NCBI RefSeq assembly: GCF_015142735.1
Contig: NZ_JACSPN010000002.1
Location: 62,001-126,000, forward strand
Source: Oerskovia douganii
GTDB lineage: Bacteria; Actinomycetota; Actinomycetes; Actinomycetales; Cellulomonadaceae
Length of the DNA stretch: 64,000 nucleotides
Reading direction: 5' to 3'
Shown: piece by piece, positions 36,573-44,694 of the stretch
Layout of the letters: the number at the start of each line of letters is the position of its first letter
Numbering within the stretch: position 1 is the stretch's first letter
Position numbers and translations under genes: made by a program
Notes under the pieces: generated by a model
What the model saw: the letters and a program-made list of their open reading frames with translations, nothing else
What the model was told of the DNA's origin: nothing
Databases searched by the model: none

Positions 36573-36611
36573 CGACGGCACCCCTCACCTTCCGGTGGGC
36601 GGGCGCCGTCG
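36573..36611 (+). terminator. Terminator after lysC-asd
   Basis: CGACGGCACCC (36573-36583) pairs with GGGCGCCGTCG (36601-36611) with one mismatch, 13 nt after the asd stop codon. It is another member of the CCCGACGGC-type hairpins. Confidence 0.7.
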
Positions 36612-36629
36612 TGCTGTCCGCACCTGGTC

Positions 36630-36695
36630 GGTGCCGAACCCGAGGTTGGTCGGGTAACCAGGAAGAGTTTCCTGACCAACCTCGGGTTCGACACC
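36630..36695. repeat. Palindromic intergenic repeat, family A, copy 3
   Basis: Left arm 36630-36653 (GGTGCCGAACCCGAGGTTGG and following bases) pairs with right arm 36671-36695. It is the best match to copy 2 at 13301-13366 and lies after asd, beyond the ordinary terminator. Confidence 0.85.
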
Positions 36696-36727
36696 ATGGG
36701 CTGCTGCTTGCGCAACCGGTGGTTCTA

Positions 36728-36753
36728 TGGTTCATTAGTCGAGTAATGAACCA
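36728..36753. promoter_or_regulatory. Perfect palindromic operator of a GntR/YtrA regulator
   Basis: TGGTTCATTA (36728-36737) and TAATGAACCA (36744-36753) are a perfect 10-bp inverted repeat with a 6-nt spacer, 32 nt before the regulator start. This is the layout expected for autoregulation of a YtrA-type operon. It is also one of the few A+T-rich spots in the area. Confidence 0.85.
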
Positions 36754-36785
36754 AGGAACGTGTGATCGGCGAGAGGATGGGCACC

Positions 36786-37202
36786 ATGTTCGACGGACCT
36801 GAACCCATCTACCTGCAGATCGCCCGGCAGATCCGCGCCGAGATCCTGAGCGGCGACCTCAGCGAGGAGGAGCAGGTCATGTCCACCACCCAGTACGCGA
36901 CGACGTTCCGCATCAACCCCGCGACGGCCGCCAAGGCGTTCGCGACGCTGGTCGACGAGGGCGTCCTCTACAAGCGGCGCGGGGTCGGCATGTTCGTCGC
37001 GACCGGCGCGCGCGAGAAGCTGTTCGCCGAGCACCGCGACCGCTACTTCGCGGAGGTCCTGCGCCCCGCGCTCGACCAGGCCGACCTCCTGGGCATCACG
37101 CCCGCCGAGATCGTGGACCACGTCCTCGCCCGCGACGTCGCGGGCTCCGTGCGGTCCGCCGGCCCCGCCGCCACCCACCCCCCGACGGGAGAGACCTCAT
37201 GA
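36786..37202 (+). CDS. GntR family regulator, YtrA subfamily
   Basis: This 138-residue protein has an N-terminal GntR winged helix (PIYLQIARQIRAEILSGDL, then TTFRINPATAAKAFATLVDEGVLYKRRGVGMFV). It has only a short C-terminal helical tail, which defines the YtrA subfamily that controls ABC transporters. ATG 36786 has GAGAGG 9 nt upstream; GTG 36762 and ATG 36777 are in-frame alternatives. Its stop overlaps the next gene (ATGA). The operator is just upstream. Confidence 0.9.
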   Translation: MFDGPEPIYLQIARQIRAEILSGDLSEEEQVMSTTQYATTFRINPATAAKAFATLVDEGVLYKRRGVGMFVATGAREKLFAEHRDRYFAEVLRPALDQADLLGITPAEIVDHVLARDVAGSVRSAGPAATHPPTGETS

Positions 37203-38104
37203 CCGCCCCCACCCGCCCCGACCCGTTCGGTGTCGAGCTCCGGGACGTGACGCTGAGCTTCGGCAAGGACGAGAAGCACCCCGCGCTCGACGGGCTGAGC
37301 CTCACGGTCCGCCCGGGCACGATCACGGGCCTGCTCGGCCGCAACGGTGCCGGCAAGACGACCGCGCTCTCGCTGATCGCGGCCATGCGGCGCCCGGACG
37401 CCGGCACCGTGCTGGTCGACGGCGAGGACCCGTTCGAGAACGCCTGGACCATGGCGGGCACGCAGCTCGTCCGCGAGAGCGGCGACACGATCACCTCGAC
37501 GAAGGTCAAGGACAGCCTGGGCTACTACGCGGAGCTGCGTGAGCACTGGGACGCAGACCTCGCGGCGCGTCTGGTCGACCTGTTCGAGATCGACCTGCGC
37601 AAGACGCCCGAGAGCCTCTCGCGCGGCAAGCGCTCGGCGCTGGGCGCGGTCATCGGGCTGGCGTCGCGCGCGCCGCTGACGATCTTCGACGAGGTGTACC
37701 TCGGGATGGACGCGCCGAGCCGGTACGCGTTCTACGACGCCCTGGTCGAGGACTACACCGAGCACCCGCGCACCGTCGTCCTGTCGAGCCACCTGATCGA
37801 CGAGGTCGAGCGGATCTTCGAGGACGTCGTGATCGTCGACCGGGGCCGTGTGCTCCTCGCGGAGAGCGTCGAGTCGGTCCGCGGCCGGGGTGTGAGCATC
37901 ACGGGGTCCGCGGCCGTGGTCGAGCAGTTCGTCGACGGGCACCGGGTCCTGGCGCGCCAGCGCCTGGGCGGCACGGCGCAGGTCACGCTGTTCGGCGCGC
38001 TCGACGACGCCCAGCGCGCCGAGGCGACCGCGGCCGGGCTCGAGCTGGGCGCCGTGCCGCTGCAGGACCTGTTCGTGCACCTGACCCGAGGGGAGCAGCC
38101 ATGA
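37199..38104 (+). CDS. ABC transporter ATP-binding protein with atypical signature
   Basis: This 301-residue ATPase has a normal Walker A, GRNGAGKTT, but the signature reads LSRGKRSA and Walker B is LTIFDEVYLGMD, with Val where most ABC proteins have Pro. The same variant is common in YtrB-like ATPases next to YtrA regulators. The switch His is in LSSHLI. It is coupled by 4-nt overlaps on both sides and forms the second gene of a three-gene operon. Confidence 0.88.
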   Translation: MTAPTRPDPFGVELRDVTLSFGKDEKHPALDGLSLTVRPGTITGLLGRNGAGKTTALSLIAAMRRPDAGTVLVDGEDPFENAWTMAGTQLVRESGDTITSTKVKDSLGYYAELREHWDADLAARLVDLFEIDLRKTPESLSRGKRSALGAVIGLASRAPLTIFDEVYLGMDAPSRYAFYDALVEDYTEHPRTVVLSSHLIDEVERIFEDVVIVDRGRVLLAESVESVRGRGVSITGSAAVVEQFVDGHRVLARQRLGGTAQVTLFGALDDAQRAEATAAGLELGAVPLQDLFVHLTRGEQP

Positions 38105-38898
38105 CGGAGAACCTGGCGGGACAGGCCGTGCCCGTCCCCCGAGAGGCGCAGCGTGCCGCGGCGCGCCGTGCGGCCGAGCAGCGTTCGCTGCGGACCGCGG
38201 CCTGGTCGATGTCCGTGGGCACGTGGCAGATCGGTGTCTGGTTCTGGGCCATCGTGCTGATCATCGCGGGCATCATCGGCTACGTCGAGGTCCGCACCGA
38301 CATCCTCGACGGCAGCGTGATCGACGGCGTCGTGAGCGGCTCGGCGAAGTTCTTCCTGTTCGTCATGGGCATCATCACGCCCCTCGCGAGCATCGCGGTC
38401 CACGTCGCGGCGGGGGGTACCCGCCGGTCGCTCATCCGGTCGACCTGGTGCACGGCCGTGGTCCTGGGACTCACCTTCGCCCTCGTGGCGGCGGCGCTGG
38501 GCTACGTCGAGTGGCTCGTCTTCCGGGCGCAGGGCTGGTCGCCCGAGCTCGACCGGGCCCAGCTCTACGCCGACGGCGGCCAGGTCGGCACGGCGTTCCT
38601 GGTGCAGCTCTTCTTCTGCAGCGTGTACTGGCTCGCGGGCGCGTCGATCGGGATGGGCTACTACCGCCTGGGCGTGTGGGGCGGGACCTTCGCGATCGTG
38701 CCGTTCCTGCTCCCCGTGGTCCTCGTCGAGCTCGCCTTCCAGAGCGGCTACTTCGGCAGGCCCTTCGCCCAGGCGGTCGGCCTCTCCGACGCCCAGGTGC
38801 TCACCGCGGTGATCGGTGGCCTCGTGGCCCTGGTCGCAGCCGCGTTCGCGTTCCACCTGGTCACGAGGTCGGTGGCCATCGCTCCCGTCACGAGCTGA
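38101..38898 (+). CDS. Membrane subunit of the YtrA-controlled ABC system
   Basis: This 265-residue protein has a basic N-terminus and six hydrophobic segments, starting with IGVWFWAIVLIIAGIIGY and ending with VIGGLVALVAAAFAFHL. It has no close family signature. Its start overlaps the ATPase stop by 4 nt, so it is the probable permease partner. YtrA-type systems are often induced by cell-wall-active compounds; this is inference for this locus. Confidence 0.75.
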   Translation: MTENLAGQAVPVPREAQRAAARRAAEQRSLRTAAWSMSVGTWQIGVWFWAIVLIIAGIIGYVEVRTDILDGSVIDGVVSGSAKFFLFVMGIITPLASIAVHVAAGGTRRSLIRSTWCTAVVLGLTFALVAAALGYVEWLVFRAQGWSPELDRAQLYADGGQVGTAFLVQLFFCSVYWLAGASIGMGYYRLGVWGGTFAIVPFLLPVVLVELAFQSGYFGRPFAQAVGLSDAQVLTAVIGGLVALVAAAFAFHLVTRSVAIAPVTS

Positions 38899-39042
38899 CG
38901 GCCCTGGCGTCCCCGACGTCTTAGCGCGGCGCGTCCCGACCGGGACCGGCGCACCCACCACAGCGTTCATCCCGTCCAGCGGACGGCGCCCGGTCCTCCG
39001 GTGCGCCGCCCGGCGGACGAGCACACCCTCAGGGAGGGCACC

Positions 39043-40086
39043 ATGACCACCGCACATCCTGTCCCGTCCGTCCCACCCGCACCGTCGACCGGCACGCTGC
39101 CCGACGGCGCCGCGCCCGCGATCGAGGTCGTCGCCCTGCGCAAGGCGTACGGGAGCACCGTCGCCGTGCGCGACGTGAGCTTCGCCGTCGGGCAGGGGGA
39201 GATCTTCGGGATCCTCGGCCCCAACGGGGCCGGCAAGACCACGACCGTCGAGTGCCTCGCCGGGCTGCGTCAGGCCGACGCCGGGTCGGTCCGGATCCTC
39301 GGTCGCGACCCGCAGAAGGACCCGGCCTCGGTGCGCGAGCTCCTGGGCGTCCAGCTCCAGGAGGCCGAGCTCAACGAGCGCATGACCGTGGCGGAGGCGA
39401 TGCGCCTCTACGCGTCGTTCTACGAGGACCCGGCCGACGTCGGCGAGCTGCTCGACCTGCTCGAGCTCACGCCGCACCGGGACCGGCAGTTCGCCAAGCT
39501 GTCCGGCGGGCAGAAGCAGCGGCTGTCGATCGCGCTCGCGCTCGTCGGCAACCCGCAGGTCGCGATCCTCGACGAGCTGACCACGGGCCTGGACCCGCAG
39601 GCCCGGCGGACCACGTGGGAGCTCGTCGAACGCGTGCGCGACCGCGGCGTGACGATCCTGCTCGTGACCCACTTCATGGACGAGGCCGAGCGCCTGTGCG
39701 ACCGCCTCGTCATCATCGACCAGGGTGTCGTCGTCGCGACCGGCTCGCCGGCCGAGCTCATCGAGCAGGTCGACACCTCGCGCGTGCTGCGGCTGCGGGT
39801 CGAACCTCACGAGGAGGTCGGTGTGCTGGAGGTCCTCGCGGGTCTCGCGGACGTGCAGGCCGTGACGCGCGACGGCCACGAGATCGAGGTGACGGGGACG
39901 CGGCGGGTGCTGCCCGCCGTCGTGCTGGCCCTCGCGGAGCAGGACGTCGTGCCCGACGTCCGGACGGTCTCACGCTCGCTCGAGGACGTGTTCGTGCACG
40001 TCACGGGCAGGACGTACGACCACACGGGGGCGGCGGACGCCGCGGCCGCCGACGACTCGAACGACACCGAAGGAGCAGTGCGATGA
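39043..40086 (+). CDS. ABC exporter ATP-binding protein (DrrA-like)
   Basis: This 347-residue ATPase has Walker A GPNGAGKTT, LSGGQKQRLS, and Walker B VAILDELTTGLDP, in which the usual Glu-Pro is Glu-Leu, as in many drug exporters. The switch His is in VTHFMDEAE. The C-terminal extension is of DrrA type. GGGAGGG precedes ATG 39043. It overlaps the permease gene by 4 nt. The substrate is unknown. Confidence 0.9.
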   Translation: MTTAHPVPSVPPAPSTGTLPDGAAPAIEVVALRKAYGSTVAVRDVSFAVGQGEIFGILGPNGAGKTTTVECLAGLRQADAGSVRILGRDPQKDPASVRELLGVQLQEAELNERMTVAEAMRLYASFYEDPADVGELLDLLELTPHRDRQFAKLSGGQKQRLSIALALVGNPQVAILDELTTGLDPQARRTTWELVERVRDRGVTILLVTHFMDEAERLCDRLVIIDQGVVVATGSPAELIEQVDTSRVLRLRVEPHEEVGVLEVLAGLADVQAVTRDGHEIEVTGTRRVLPAVVLALAEQDVVPDVRTVSRSLEDVFVHVTGRTYDHTGAADAAAADDSNDTEGAVR

Positions 40087-40898
40087 CCACTCCGACCACG
40101 ACACGGGCCCCGGCCCGGGGCCGCAGGATCGCGGGCACCGGCTGGCACGGCCTGCGGACCCTGACCCTGACCGAGGCCCGCCTGCTGCTCCGAGACCCGG
40201 GGACCGTGTTCTTCGCGCTCCTGTTCCCGACGGTCCTGCTCGTGGGCGTCGGCTTCGCGATGCCCGGCATGCGCGACGTCGTGTCCGACGCGCCGCCGCC
40301 CTGGGAGGGACTCACGGCGGTCGCGTTCTACGTGCCCGTCGTGCTCGCGACCGCCGTGGCGACCGTCGCGCTCACGACCATGCCCGTGTACTTCGCGACG
40401 TTCCGCGAGAAGGGTGTGCTGCGGCGCCTCTCGACCACGCCCATGAAGCCGCAGGGGCTGATCGGTGCCCACCTGTTCATCAACCTCGTCGCGGTGGTCG
40501 CCGCAGCGCTGCTCGCGGTCCTCGTGGGGAGCCTCGTGTTCGACCTCGCGACGCCGGTGAACCTGGTGGTCGTCGTGGCCGCCTTCCTGCTGGGCGTCCT
40601 GGCGATGTTCTCGCTCGGGATGCTCATCGCGTCGCGCGCCGACCGGGCGAGCACCGCGTCGGCGATCGGGATGACGCTCTACTTCCCGATGCTCTTCCTC
40701 GCGGGGCTGTGGACGCCGGGCCCGCTCATGCCCGAGGTGCTGCGGACCATCGGCGGGTACACGCCGCTCGGGGCTGCGGCGCAGGCCATGACGACGGGCT
40801 GGTTCGGGGACGGCGTGCCGGCCTCGCAGCTCGTGGTCATGGCGGTGTGGACCGTGGTCCTGCTGCCGCTCGCGGCGAGGCTGTTCCGCTGGTCGTGA
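40083..40898 (+). CDS. ABC-2 type exporter permease
   Basis: This 271-residue protein has about six hydrophobic segments. Typical ABC-2 elements are LTLTEARLLLRDPGTVFFALLFPTVLL, the FREKGVLRRLSTTPM cytoplasmic helix-loop and MTLYFPMLFLAGLWTP before the last part. It pairs with the upstream ATPase through an ATGA overlap and is probably a drug or lipid exporter. Confidence 0.9.
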   Translation: MTTPTTTRAPARGRRIAGTGWHGLRTLTLTEARLLLRDPGTVFFALLFPTVLLVGVGFAMPGMRDVVSDAPPPWEGLTAVAFYVPVVLATAVATVALTTMPVYFATFREKGVLRRLSTTPMKPQGLIGAHLFINLVAVVAAALLAVLVGSLVFDLATPVNLVVVVAAFLLGVLAMFSLGMLIASRADRASTASAIGMTLYFPMLFLAGLWTPGPLMPEVLRTIGGYTPLGAAAQAMTTGWFGDGVPASQLVVMAVWTVVLLPLAARLFRWS

Positions 40899-40959
40899 CG
40901 GGGGGAGCCCGGCGAGGTGGACCCGTGCCCGTGAGGGCGCGGGTCCACCTCGTGCCGCC

Positions 40960-41457
40960 CTAGCGGACGAAGAACGGTCCTGCGGTCGGGTCCGCGAGGT
41001 AGCCCAGCGCGTGCCCCAGGCGCTCGCTGGTCGAGGCCGCGAGGTCCGCGGGCAGGTCGTCGGGGGCGAACCAGTCGACGGCGAGCGACTCGTCGTCGGC
41101 CACGTGTGCCGCGGCGGCCGCGTCGGCGGAGACGGGGCGGCACAGGAAGCACAGGTCGAGGTACTGCGAACGGTCCCCGTTGGGGTACTCGACGGTCGGC
41201 GTCACCGTGACCCCGGTCAGGGCGTCGACGCGGACCGCGACGCCGGTCTCCTCCAGCACCTCGCGGGCGAGGCCCACGGCCGGGTCCTCGCCCGGTTCGA
41301 GGATCCCGCTGATGATCGCCCACTGCCCGGTGTCGGCACGCCGCCCCAGGAGGAGGCGTCCGGCGTCGTCGATCACGACGCCCGACACGCCCGGCATCCA
41401 CAGGAGGCCGGTCCCGACGTGGGACCGGAGGGCGGCGACGAACTCGGGGATCGGCAT
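40960..41457 (-). CDS. NUDIX hydrolase
   Basis: This 165-residue enzyme has the full Nudix box GILEPGEDPAVGLAREVLEETG (GX5EX7REUXEEXGU, about 71-93). The N-terminal VSGVVIDDAGRLLLGRRADTG is typical of dNTP/ADP-sugar type hydrolases. TAGGCT lies 6 nt before ATG 41457, so it is leaderless. It is divergent from the DAHP synthase leader. The substrate is unknown. Confidence 0.92.
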   Translation of the reverse strand: MPIPEFVAALRSHVGTGLLWMPGVSGVVIDDAGRLLLGRRADTGQWAIISGILEPGEDPAVGLAREVLEETGVAVRVDALTGVTVTPTVEYPNGDRSQYLDLCFLCRPVSADAAAAAHVADDESLAVDWFAPDDLPADLAASTSERLGHALGYLADPTAGPFFVR

Positions 41458-41550
41458 GGACCGAGCCTAGACGGCGACGTCGACCCTGCACCCGTTCACA
41501 GTCCGAGACGCCGCCCCGGCGCCCCGGAACCCCTGTGCTACGGTCGTCGG

Positions 41551-41619
41551 GTGAACACGGTTCGTTGGTATTGGCGCTTTACGCTGGCTCCTGGAGGGGC
41601 CGAGCGGGCGTTCGCCTGA
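41551..41619 (+). CDS. Trp/Tyr/Phe-rich leader peptide for DAHP synthase
   Basis: This 22-codon ORF carries TGG-TAT-TGG-CGC-TTT at codons 6-10, giving W-Y-W-R-F, exactly the amino acids made by the pathway. TACGGT sits 6 nt before the GTG, so the leader mRNA would start at the start codon. The ORF ends 23 nt before a terminator hairpin, and 41584-41591 (CTGGCTCC) can pair with 41632-41639, an arrangement for classical ribosome-mediated attenuation. Confidence 0.85.
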   Translation: MNTVRWYWRFTLAPGGAERAFA

Positions 41620-41674
41620 CCAACCTTCCCCGGAGCCAGCACAGGGCCTTGGACGCAGACCGCGTCCGGGCCCT
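41584..41674 (+). promoter_or_regulatory. Aromatic amino acid attenuator (alternative hairpins and terminator)
   Basis: Hairpin 1 joins CTGGCTCC (41584-41591) with GGAGCCAG (41632-41639). The terminator stem runs 41643-41674, with AGGGCC...GGACGC paired to GCGTCC...GGGCCCT, then TCGTCATT. A ribosome stalled on the W-Y-W codons would keep the first hairpin from forming. It lies 82 nt before the DAHP synthase start. Confidence 0.75.
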
Positions 41675-41756
41675 TCGTCATTCAGACGGGCCGACTCCGG
41701 ACACAGAGCAGGTCGCGCGGCTCCGTCTGAGTCACCTTCAGATCAGGAGCCCTCGC

Positions 41757-42962
41757 ATGACCGCCACGACCTCGACCGACGTCTCGCACAGCCTGGTCGA
41801 CGCACGGACCGACGAACGTCACCACGAGACGGTCACCTCGCCCGACGGCGCAGGTGACACCATGGAACGCGTGACCTCCCACCCCGAGTACGAGCTGCAG
41901 GCGCCCACGAGCGACCTGCGCATCCGCGCCCTCGACCCCCTGCCTGCCCCTGTCGACATGCTCGCGGAGCTCCCGCTCGGCACGGCGCGCGGTGACCTCG
42001 TGACGCAGTCGCGTCGCGAGATCCGCGACGTCCTCGCGGGTGAGGACGACCGTCTGCTCGTCATCGTCGGCCCGTGCTCGGTCCACGACCCGGCGGCCGC
42101 GCTCGACTACGCGCACCGTCTCGCGGCCGTGGCCAAGGACCTGTCGGAGGACCTCGCGATCGTCATGCGCGTGTACTTCGAGAAGCCGCGCACGACGGTC
42201 GGCTGGAAGGGCCTCATCAACGACCCCGACCTCGACGGCTCGCACGACGTCAACCGCGGCCTGCACCTGGCGCGCGAGGTCCTGCTCGGGGTCCTCGACG
42301 CGGGTGTCCCCGCGGCGACCGAGTTCCTCGAGCCCACGAGCCCCCAGTACATCGCGGACGCGGTGTCGTGGGGCGCGATCGGCGCGCGCAACGTCGAGAG
42401 CCAGGTGCACCGCCAGCTCGCGTCGGGACTGTCGATGCCGGTCGGGTTCAAGAACGCGACCGACGGCGACATCCAGATCGCGGTCGACGGCTGCATCACC
42501 GCGGCGAGCGAGCACACGTTCTTCGGCACGGACGGCGCGGGGCGCGCGGCCGCGGTCGAGACCGCGGGCAACCCGGACTGCCACATCATCCTTCGCGGTG
42601 GGCGCAGCGGCCCCAACTACGGGCCCGACGACGTCGCGTCCGCCCTGCGCGTGGCCGCGGCCTCGGGCCTGGGCGGGGCCGTCGAGCACGGTCTGGTCAT
42701 CGACGCGAGCCACGGCAACTCGGGCAAGGACCACGTGCGTCAGGCAGAGGTCGTGCGCGAGGTCGCGACGCGCATCGCGGAGGGCGAGGCCGGGATCACG
42801 GGACTCATGATGGAGAGCTTCATCGTGGCGGGTGCGCAGGCTCCGGCTCCGAGCGGGCTCGTCTACGGTCAGTCCGTGACGGACAAGTGCATCGACTGGG
42901 ACACCACGGCCGAGCTGCTCGGCGAGCTGGCCGAGTCGGTGCGGGCGCGCCGGGCGCTCTGA
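41757..42962 (+). CDS. 3-deoxy-7-phosphoheptulonate (DAHP) synthase, class I
   Basis: This 401-residue enzyme joins phosphoenolpyruvate and erythrose 4-phosphate, the entry step of the shikimate pathway. Class I AroG/F/H motifs are clear: VIVGPCSVHDP, MRVYFEKPRTTVGWKGLINDP, GARNVESQVHRQLASG, GFKNATDGDIQIA, IILRGG and DASHGNSGKDH. The N-terminus has an extra segment of about 35 residues; ATG 41862 would remove it. ATG 41757 has AGGAG in place. Expression is controlled by the upstream leader and attenuator. A terminator follows. Confidence 0.96.
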   Translation: MTATTSTDVSHSLVDARTDERHHETVTSPDGAGDTMERVTSHPEYELQAPTSDLRIRALDPLPAPVDMLAELPLGTARGDLVTQSRREIRDVLAGEDDRLLVIVGPCSVHDPAAALDYAHRLAAVAKDLSEDLAIVMRVYFEKPRTTVGWKGLINDPDLDGSHDVNRGLHLAREVLLGVLDAGVPAATEFLEPTSPQYIADAVSWGAIGARNVESQVHRQLASGLSMPVGFKNATDGDIQIAVDGCITAASEHTFFGTDGAGRAAAVETAGNPDCHIILRGGRSGPNYGPDDVASALRVAAASGLGGAVEHGLVIDASHGNSGKDHVRQAEVVREVATRIAEGEAGITGLMMESFIVAGAQAPAPSGLVYGQSVTDKCIDWDTTAELLGELAESVRARRAL

Positions 42963-42994
42963 CTTTCGCGTCCCAGCTCTGCTGCACGTCCTGC

Positions 42995-43028
42995 CGAGGC
43001 CGCTCTCCCCCTGGGGAAGGCGGCCTCG
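42995..43028 (+). terminator. Terminator after DAHP synthase gene
   Basis: CGAGGCCGC (42995-43003) pairs perfectly with GCGGCCTCG (43020-43028), and an inner CCCC/GGGG extends the stem. It begins 32 nt after the stop codon. Confidence 0.8.
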
Positions 43029-43092
43029 CTGGTCGTGCGGCGGCTCGTCGGCACGGTCGTCGACGGTCCGGGCCGCAGTCGGCGGGCCGGCC

Positions 43093-44541
43093 TCAGGGAG
43101 TGACGGGCCAGGCCGCGGGGACGACCCAGGGCGCCACGGTGACGGTCGCACCCTCGAGGATGTCCGCCCCCGACGAGATCCCGTCGACGCTGCTGACGGG
43201 CAGCCGGACGGGCGGGGCGAGGGGGACCGGCGTGACGACCACGTGGGTCGTCACGTCGGGGTCGTTCGTCGTGGACATGGCGCGCCAGGTGAGCTGCGAC
43301 GTGGCGGTCCCGCCAGGAGCGAGGACGATGCGGGTCGGGTTCTGGTCGGTGCGGTCGGGCTGGAGCAGGACGTTCGGGGCCGTGCCCGAGGCCCGGTCGA
43401 ACGACAGGCCCGGGCGCCCGTCGAGCGCGCAGGGCCGGTCGGTCACGTTCTCGGCGGTCACGGTCAGGAAGCGCGCGCCGGTCGCGGCGTCGAACCCGGT
43501 GATCCCGGCGCGCAGGTCGGGCCCGGTGCAGGGCGCGACGCCGTCTGCTGCGGCCGCGGCGGCGTCGGCCTGGTCCCCGGCGGGGTCCGTGACGACGAGG
43601 TCGCGGTTCGCGACGAATCCCGACTCGGACGTCTCGTCCCCGTGGACCGTGAAGGCGACGGGGGAGTCGAGCAGGTCTCCCTGCCCGTAGGTGCGCAACC
43701 AGTCCGCGGTGGGGGTCGAGGGGCCCTCGACCAGGATGGTGAGCAGGGGGGACGGGGTCCCCTGGGGCGACCTGATCTCGTGGACGACCTGGTTCGTCTC
43801 GGGGCGCTCGGCGGCTGCCACGAGGAGGGCGACGGCCGGGGCGGACGGACGGACGGGCTCGGCGGGTGACGAGTACAGGGTGCCGAAGGTGGAGTCGCCG
43901 AGCGAGTTGAGGCCGCGGTCCAGGACGCGCGCGACCTCCGCGAGGCCGGGCAGGGACGCGGGCCCCGCGCCGGTGACCGCGGCGTTGTCGCCGGTGAACC
44001 GGACGGAGGCGGCGCCCGCGTCGAGGAAGGTCACCGCGTCCCGCACGGCGCGGTCGGCCGGGCCGGCGTGGGCGACGGTGAGGGTGCCGCCCGTGCCGGG
44101 CACGGTGTCGACGACGGTGAGCCGGGGCACCGCGGGCAGCCCGGCGGACAGCAGGAGGACGTACGCGGCGTCGACCGTCGCCTGCGCCTCGTCGGGGGTG
44201 CGGTGGCTCTCGAGGTCGACGGTCACCTCGGGGGCGGGCAGCGGGATGCCCTCGACGTACTCGTCGTACACCAGGACCGTCGCGGACTCGACGCCGTCGA
44301 GCGCTTCGAGGTCGACCTCGAGGGGGCCCCAGGCCGTGGAGGGCGTGGGCGTCCCGGGGTCGGGGCGAGGAGTCACCCCGGTGTCCTCGGGGGACGTCCC
44401 CTCCGCTGCGGGGGGAGTACCGGTGGCGCCCGCCTCGTCGCGCGTCGTCGCCCAGATCGCGAGTCCGACGAGGAGCACGAACAGTGCCCCGACGAGCAGG
44501 TACACGTGCTGGGTGCGGGGAGTCGGCGGCGTCTCGGTCAC
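43093..44541 (-). CDS. Membrane-anchored DUF4232 domain protein
   Basis: This 482-residue protein has one N-terminal transmembrane helix (about 13-30) and a Pro/Thr-rich linker. A mixed region follows (LEVDLEALDGVESATVLVYDEYVEGIPL, to about 310), then a DUF4232 domain (PCTGPDLRAGITGFDAATGA, ENVTDRPCALDGRPGLSF, APGGTATSQLTW). DUF4232 domains occur in actinobacterial envelope proteins of unknown role. GTG 44541 has TACCCT 6 nt upstream. It is divergent from sigK and shares its promoter region. Confidence 0.75.
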   Translation of the reverse strand: MTETPPTPRTQHVYLLVGALFVLLVGLAIWATTRDEAGATGTPPAAEGTSPEDTGVTPRPDPGTPTPSTAWGPLEVDLEALDGVESATVLVYDEYVEGIPLPAPEVTVDLESHRTPDEAQATVDAAYVLLLSAGLPAVPRLTVVDTVPGTGGTLTVAHAGPADRAVRDAVTFLDAGAASVRFTGDNAAVTGAGPASLPGLAEVARVLDRGLNSLGDSTFGTLYSSPAEPVRPSAPAVALLVAAAERPETNQVVHEIRSPQGTPSPLLTILVEGPSTPTADWLRTYGQGDLLDSPVAFTVHGDETSESGFVANRDLVVTDPAGDQADAAAAAADGVAPCTGPDLRAGITGFDAATGARFLTVTAENVTDRPCALDGRPGLSFDRASGTAPNVLLQPDRTDQNPTRIVLAPGGTATSQLTWRAMSTTNDPDVTTHVVVTPVPLAPPVRLPVSSVDGISSGADILEGATVTVAPWVVPAAWPVTP

Positions 44542-44579
44542 CTCGCGAGGGTAGCGGGTCGGCACGTCGGGGGAACGAC

Positions 44580-44606
44580 CCATCCGGGGGCCCGACCGTG
44601 ACGAAC
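44580..44606 (+). promoter_or_regulatory. SigK-type promoter upstream of sigK-rskA
   Basis: CCATCC (44580-44585), 15 nt, ACGAAC (44601-44606). The same pattern precedes the FAS1 and dipZ genes. It implies that sigK is autoregulated. A second box, CAGACT at 44683-44688, lies 6 nt before the sigK GTG and could be a housekeeping leaderless promoter. Confidence 0.7.
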
Positions 44607-44694
44607 CACAGGTGCCCCGGTCGTCGCGGGAGCCCACGTGCCGCGGGTGGTCCGCCGGTGCGCCGCGACGTCGAGCCTGGGGCAGACTGGTCGG

